NCBI GenBank assembly: GCA_003439945.1
Contig: QVRM01005222.1
Location: 151,501-215,500 of the forward strand
Reading direction: 5' to 3'
Length of the DNA stretch: 64,000 bases
Source: Dermanyssus gallinae
Taxonomy: Eukaryota; Arthropoda; Arachnida; Mesostigmata; Dermanyssidae
The notes beneath the pieces were generated by a model, which saw nothing but the letters and a program-made list of their open reading frames with translations, had not been told where the DNA came from and searched no databases. Positions 59,714 to 64,000 of this stretch are shown here, in pieces (the stretch's first letter is position 1; each line of letters starts with the position of its first letter). A program made the translations under genes and the position numbers.

Positions 59714-61835
59714 GCATCCGTGATACATTGAATTAAATATATAGTTGCTTTTATATATATATAAGGGGTGTGGCAGTATGTGGCACACGTGGTGTGTTAT
59801 CCGGCCAGCCAAATCGGCATGTCAAAATTCGTAATTTCACTCTCGCACCTAAACAACATTTCCTTATTAAAACATGATTTGTTTTCTAATATGAGTGTAC
59901 CGTATTTTGCCCCTATATATATACGTGTGTAACTCTACATGGTAGTATTGCTGTTGGAGCTTGTCTTTTTCTGCTTGCTGGCATCAATTTGGCTCAACTC
60001 TCTCTCTCTCTCTCTCAATATATTTGGGTGTTGTTTGTATCGGTATGTGGATATGTGGGCATATTTTTTTTAGACAATAAATTGTTTATTCACCATGAAT
60101 TGGTAGTATAGTACAAAGATTCACATATCATTTTGTAGGCTTAGAATATCGTTGACACTTGGAGACACATGTGGGTATATGGGTGTGTGTATATGGGTAT
60201 CATCGGTGTGCTGTGTTCTCATCGTCTCGTCGATCTTCGACAGCTTCGACTTGGCATCGTCGCCCGAATTCTCGCCCGTTCACCACGGGGGCGCAAGCCC
60301 GCTTACGCCAGCCGCGCCGCCTGCGTACTCTGCGCTGAACAGCGGATACGGGGCCAGCGGCAACAACAGCAGCGCGGCCACCCACCACACGCGGTTGGGC
60401 ACCGACGATGGACGTTACGGCAACGAAGCCTTCGCTCGTTCCTGTGGTGTTACGCCCTCTTCGGGCACAGAGCGTACGATATCGGTGGCCGCCACGGCAC
60501 CAGCTTCGCCAGCCAACAGTGCCGCCACAGTCCGATCTCCCATAGCGTCAAGCGCCTCGCTGACACCTCTGCTACTGCGAGGATCGGCGTCAGCTTCAAC
60601 GCTGTCGCCTCTACCACCATCGACGTCGTCAGTGTCATTGTCGACGGCATTCACGATGATGCCGCCGCCGAAGACGACGACGACAACAACAACAACAACC
60701 AAAACAGTGATGACCCCACCCACCGAAGGTCTGTGGGTTCCTCCGACTTCTCGGATGGTGGCGGCGGGAACGACCAGGTTGTCATCGTCGCCCCCCGTCG
60801 CGCTCGCGGAGGAGGCGGTGGAGAACCCGAGGCACAAACCAACAAACGCTGAAAGTCGCGTTGATCCTCCGTCGTCGCCTGGCCAGCGGAGCTCATTGTC
60901 GGCGCCGCCGTCTGCCCACGGGGCTACGGCAGCAGCATCATTACATCCGTCGCTGGTCATAGGCTCTTCGATGGGCTCTTTGTCGTCATCGGGACCTTCG
61001 CCGCCCCTGCTGTCTCCGGCGTCTCCACCGCTTCCGTCGTCTGCCGTGTCGGTGTCGTGTAATCCGCTCGTGAGGTCGCTGCTTGATCTCATTACAGCAG
61101 TTCTCGAAGGTTTGTTGGCGTTTCTTCTGTGCATGCTGTGATTGTTTTTCGGTGGGGTGGTGGCGTGGTGGGTGCACTCGCGTGCGCCTCGCAACCGGAA
61201 GAGACACATAGGTGGTGCAGGGGTCGATTCTCACAGTTGCACATTTGTATCTATGGTGTCCGTCTTACGAGGCAATGCGAAGGCAAGCCTGTGGACGTTA
61301 ACTGTTGGTTAAGGGTCAGCCCGAAAAGGCTTACGTTTAGGACAGATTAGATACCCACTTGGTTTTGTTTACGGCGTTGTGTTTAGCCGTCCGTTTTTGT
61401 TTTTCGATGATAGTTAACTTCAAATTTAAATTGCTTTGTTGTTGAGGTACGCTAAATATTGGTCTTGATTTGTTATCGTTGCTGTGGTTAGTGGTAAAAT
61501 TGCTTTACTGATGGCACTTGCGCGTACCTAATTGTCGACATGAAATGTGGCTCCTAATAGGCTGGTGTAGCTTTTCACAGCAAAATAATTTGTCTGCTTG
61601 AATTTCCGCTCGACTACAGGAAGCGAACAGGGCAGTTCTTCGCGTATTCCGGCGTTTCTGTTTCGCATGGAAGGAGCGTTTGGTCCTCTAGCTGAGGAGT
61701 GGCTTTCTGACAAGCTCGAGGAAGCATTTTCTTCACAGAACTGCGCCATTATTCTGCACAAGCTTCACGAGTTTATCAGCGGCCTCGGCAATGGTACGCA
61801 AATGATCGTCTCTAACGTGTTGGGTTCTTTGATAC

Positions 61836-61872
<37 letters not shown>

Positions 61873-63108
61873 GCATACTATTATCTGATCTATTGTATTG
61901 CCGATTTTTTACATAATTGCTGTGTTCATCATTTTAATAATAATAATGACATTAGTACTCGTAGCATTCATAACAAAACAAATGACATGTTTGTAACAAC
62001 AATGAATACAATTTGTGTGGCGGCCCTACTCCCTTCATAGACATCCCCGGTAAATGGTTTCCACCTCCAGCGTGTGTGCTTATTCCTCTCTGCTAGCAGG
62101 GTTCCATCGGAGCCCACTTGTCATGATAATCGAGATAATTAGCAGCATAGTAGAGTGTTACCACCCGCAATTTAACCCTGGTGTGCAAAGAGAGAACACT
62201 TGCTGTATAGCTTCATTTAGATTGTTCACTTAAACAGATTCGTTCATTTGGCAGCACTCATAAAAATTACAGCTTTAGCTCAACTTGTGGATAGGCGCCC
62301 CGCCGTACAGGTAAAAGAAATTATTCCGAACTATCAGGAAGGCGGAAGACTAACAGGCGGCCTATTATAATGCACAGGCTATAACTGAACATGGAAACGT
62401 AATAAGATTGGCAAAGCGATATAGACAACAACCTGCATTCATTGGACGGGCGATAGGAAAGACGACGCCGAGCCTAACATAGTACTAAGAAAGAAAATAG
62501 CAAAAGAAAGGAAACGGCAAGCGAGATAAGCGGGTCTCGACCACAAATACCTGAACAAGTGGAAACGATGAATGTGCCAAGCGTCCGAGTCGCCTTTTTT
62601 CATATAACGCTCCTCATTTAAATGTGCTAAAATAATTATTTTAGAATGCATGGGGCCGTCAATAGATATATCTATATTTATTTGCTGAGATAAAACATAG
62701 AACATACGTTCTGTAATATTATTAACGGATTGTAAAGGTCTAAACTAGAATAAAGAGCATTAGTAACTACTTGATTTTATATTAGGTAGTATTGGCCATT
62801 GTTAGAGTAAAATGTGTAAACTACATACAATTTAAATTGTTTTCTGCCTTCTCTGTGGGGATCGTCTAGGCGGTGATATGTCCCCAAGTGGGAGATCTCT
62901 GGAGGAAGCTCGCCAAGCTCTGCGGTCGCTTGTGCCAGAGTGGATATTGTCCTTCATTCCGGGTATCGACGAAATGATTGACGGTGTTTTGCAGTCGCTC
63001 AGCCAGGAACGGTTCAATAGGGCACTCATCTATAAACTCGCTGATGTTCTGCTCGATCTACTTGCATCGGCCGACAACATTGAAGCGTGGACGTCTGCAC
63101 ATAGATAA
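54088..63108 (+). CDS. SNX19: SNX19-like sorting nexin (complete, nine exons)
   Basis: SNX19-type nexins are ER-anchored proteins that bind phosphoinositides through a PX domain and act at endosome or lysosome contacts. Nine exons join in frame into about 1189 residues, against roughly 990 in human SNX19. Order: hydrophobic N-terminal segments (about 1-35 and 52-70), PXA domain (about 133-290), a long low-complexity linker rich in Asn, His, Asp and Ser (about 290-530), PX (about 539-650), RIDRMLAEGVRGALDLIKTA, which matches a SNX19-specific block (about 671), a Ser/Pro/Thr-rich linker (about 765-1035), and Nexin_C (about 1037-1180). The PX has the R-R-F-x-E-F motif. Introns 1-5 are phase 0, intron 6 phase 2, introns 7 and 8 phase 1. 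The extra length lies in the repeat-encoded linkers. Family assignment is firm; strict orthology is inferred. Confidence 0.9.
54484..55072 (+). other. SNX19-like intron 1
   Basis: 589 bp, AT-rich, GTAAGT to GGATAG. Contains a short TA run near 54573 and no embedded element recognised. Confidence 0.85.
55073..55237 (+). CDS. SNX19: SNX19-like exon 2 (PXA start)
   Basis: Encodes VASVVDSILQSFILPWFSPL, matching the PXA opening I-x-x-x-I-x-x-F-V-L-S-W-Y. It ends ALQ|GTGAGG, phase 0, 55 codons. Confidence 0.92.
55804..55998 (+). CDS. SNX19: SNX19-like exon 3 (PXA)
   Basis: 65 codons, VCIETACCHLQQLPRCRQ to LTAKATHLL. The C-x-C-H-L-Q block and the following helices match the SNX19 PXA domain. Phase 0 at both ends (TTGCAG acceptor, CTG|GTGTGT donor). 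The preceding intron (55238-55803) holds a (TA)n run at 55542-55592. Confidence 0.9.
56252..56298. repeat. (TA)n in SNX19-like intron 3
   Basis: About 46 bp of TA, some 120 bp upstream of the exon 4 acceptor. Confidence 0.95.
56418..57275 (+). CDS. SNX19: SNX19-like exon 4 (end of PXA and low-complexity linker)
   Basis: Begins VVHLICSDLLLPIVDLLSRP, the last PXA helix, in phase 0. The rest is a long linker with Asp/His, Asn, Ser, Ala and His tracts (for example HNHHHHHHQRHR) encoded by GAC, CAA and CAT repeats. It ends LHK|GTACGC. Linker length is likely to vary between individuals because it is built from repeats. Confidence 0.88.
57276..57950 (+). other. SNX19-like intron 4
   Basis: 675 bp, GTACGC to CATACAG. 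Short TA runs at about 57752-57770 and 57826-57840; no transposon recognised. Confidence 0.85.
57951..58229 (+). CDS. SNX19: SNX19-like exon 5 (PX domain)
   Basis: 93 codons, phase 0. Contains YTVYCIEYQPHAGGQLYYAK, then RRFNEFLNLQTAL (the R-R-[FY]-x-E-F phosphoinositide-contact motif), RGIKGPSRWLANPF and NRRMYLQNYL. It closely follows the SNX19 PX domain order. The usual P-x-x-P loop is represented only loosely by GPSRWLANP. Confidence 0.93.
58230..59249 (+). other. SNX19-like intron 5
   Basis: 1020 bp, GTACGT to TTCCAG, with (TA)n at 58951-58995. No exon-like sequence noticed. Confidence 0.85.
59250..59647 (+). CDS. SNX19: SNX19-like exon 6 (end of PX and SNX19 block)
   Basis: Starts LSCIAEVVGTIQFQLFMGV, completing the PX C-terminal helix. 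It includes RIDRMLAEGVRGALDLIKTA, a block shared with vertebrate SNX19. It ends at GATAG|GTAGGT, phase 2; reading past this donor meets TAG at 59649. Confidence 0.9.
59648..60243 (+). other. SNX19-like intron 6
   Basis: 596 bp with (TA)n at 59679-59710 and (TC)n near 60000-60017. The acceptor is the pyrimidine-rich GATCTTCGACAG. Confidence 0.8.
60244..61109 (+). CDS. SNX19: SNX19-like exon 7 (Ser/Pro linker and Nexin_C start)
   Basis: Enters in phase 2, completing a Ser codon, then FDLASSPEFSPVHHGG. Most of the exon is Ser, Pro, Thr and Ala-rich, with a nine-Thr run from ACA/ACG repeats. Near the end NPLVRSLLDLITAVLE starts the Nexin_C domain. The donor is GAAG|GTTTGT, phase 1. The frame would run into intron and stop at 61139 if unspliced. 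Confidence 0.85.
61150..61335 (+). mobile_element. SINE family A, copy 8 (in SNX19-like intron 7)
   Basis: Lies about 40 bp downstream of the exon 7 donor, in sense orientation. GGTGGCGTGGTGGGTGCACT head, degenerate box B (GGGGTCGATTCTCAC), GGTGTCCGTCTTACGAGGCA body, GGGTCAGCCCGAAAAGGC end. Confidence 0.82.
61620..61793 (+). CDS. SNX19: SNX19-like exon 8 (Nexin_C)
   Basis: Enters in phase 1 after CTACAG and leaves in phase 1 at AATG|GTACGC. It encodes GSEQGSSSRIPAFLFRMEGA, then GPLAEEWLSDKLEEAFSS and LHKLHEFISGLGNG. The helices correspond to the vertebrate Nexin_C segment around the L-V-Q-R-W-L-E block. Confidence 0.88.
61794..62869 (+). other. SNX19-like intron 8
   Basis: 1076 bp, GTACGC to GTCTAG, with (TA)n at 61838-61870. 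No transposon recognised. Confidence 0.85.
62870..63108 (+). CDS. SNX19: SNX19-like exon 9 (Nexin_C end)
   Basis: Phase 1 entry, then GDMSPSGRSLEEARQALRSL, VPEWILSFIPGIDEMIDGVL and NRALIYKLADVLLDLLAS, ending at TAA 63106-63108. This matches the SNX19 C-terminal order A-x-x-A-L-x-S-L ... N-R-x-L-I-Y-x-L-x-D. No canonical AATAAA is seen close downstream; ATTAAA occurs near 63659. Confidence 0.92.
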
Positions 63109-64000
63109 CTAACGCGTCACGAGTCTAGGAGTTGTTATTATTACTATTAGTAGTATGACTTTATAGTGACTAGAAATAACAATATTATTTTTATTATACA
63201 TTATTATTGTTAGATATATGATAAACGTGATCTGTTGGTTTGCCGATGTGACATTGCGCCACATCGGCATTTTATTGCCAGTATACGCCTGAGTTTAACG
63301 GGCGAAATTGCCCATGACTCAACCAATATGAGATGTATAGGCTGAGTTTATTGTTGAACGATTGCTGTTGTTCTTGCTGTTATTCAGTACATTTTCCTCT
63401 CTGCTTGCGTGTCGCCCCTGAGAAGTTCGAGAGTTAACTGTCGGTATTCTGCTGACAAGAACGATGGTACAATGAGGTGATTGTGAGCTGTATACAGGGT
63501 CTCCGAGATTTCGTCCAACAAACTTTGGGGTCTTGTACAACTCTGCGAAAAAAATCATTTTCCAATAGAACAAGGGGCGGAAGTGGGAGACCCTGAATAT
63601 ATATATATATATATATAAGGGCAGTCATGAGTATCATGCTGTTGAGATTATATTTTGTATTAAACAACGTGATCATAATTAGATATATATGTAGCCGGGC
63701 GCGTGATCATCAGTCGCATGAATACGGATATATACCACTTGGTAAATAATGCGTATTAGGATGTTGCATATTCCTGTTGATACCCACTCAAACAGTGACG
63801 GCTTTATTCCTTGTTGCAGTCCGCGATGTGCGGTTAACTGATGTTTCACCGGCGTTTGAGGCTGATTCTGATTCGATCTGATCGCGCCAAGAAAGAGAGA
63901 TAGACCTAACACAGATAAATGCCAAACCAGCTTATAAGTCATTCTCCAAGCCAGGTGAAGCTACAACACTATACTGTAGTAACGACGGAGTAATTGATGT
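63109..64000. other. 3' flank of the SNX19-like gene
   Basis: AT-rich, with TTATTA repeats just after the stop and (TA)n at 63598-63617. No further gene recognised to the window edge. Confidence 0.5.

Noticed and set aside
60169..61209. Alternative frames overlapping SNX19-like exon 7 on both strands
   Set aside because: Shadow frames of the real exon. Only the 60244-61109 frame splices in phase to Nexin_C sequence.
1..64000. CRISPR arrays, operons, bacterial promoters, rRNA genes
   Set aside because: None seen; the window is eukaryotic. The regular repeats present are microsatellites, minisatellites and transposon ends.

Overview
This 64 kb window is nuclear DNA of a multicellular eukaryote. 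The evidence is spliced genes with GT-AG introns, tRNA-derived SINEs, LINE, Tc1 and mariner remnants, and very dense (TA)n and trinucleotide microsatellites. The animal genes (katanin p60, a SNX19-type sorting nexin) and the transposon types point to an invertebrate, most likely an arthropod. One LINE tail resembles elements I know from ticks and other arachnids, but I cannot fix the taxon from sequence alone.

There are two convincing host genes, one near each end. On the minus strand, 13068-11774 holds the first three coding exons of katanin p60 (KATNA1-like): the N-terminal MIT domain and the start of the linker. The AAA ATPase exons should lie at lower coordinates; I could not find them and they are probably beyond the left edge. 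On the plus strand, 54088-63108 holds a complete nine-exon gene for a SNX19-like sorting nexin of about 1189 residues: N-terminal membrane segments, PXA, PX and Nexin_C domains. All eight introns join in frame.

The roughly 40 kb between them is accessory DNA. It holds two Tc1-type DD34E elements (15902-17594 and 39678-41282) with about 200-bp inverted repeats of IR/DR type, and one mariner DD34D element (36494-37781) with perfect 28-bp ends. It also holds LINE fragments (about 8600-8972, 32622-33480, and minus strand 39110-38640) and two tRNA-derived SINE families, with a possible third. Family A has eight copies across the whole window and family B has three. From about 41.6 to 51.6 kb the sequence is dominated by CAA/CAG/TAG-type trinucleotide repeats, which create many long but meaningless open frames.

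The most informative structures are these: a SINE half duplicated in inverted orientation next to its parent (1177-1516); a mariner inserted exactly at the junction between a SINE tail and its target-site duplication (36286-37793); and two Tc1 copies carrying complementary, non-overlapping lesions. I see no convincing new multi-gene system.
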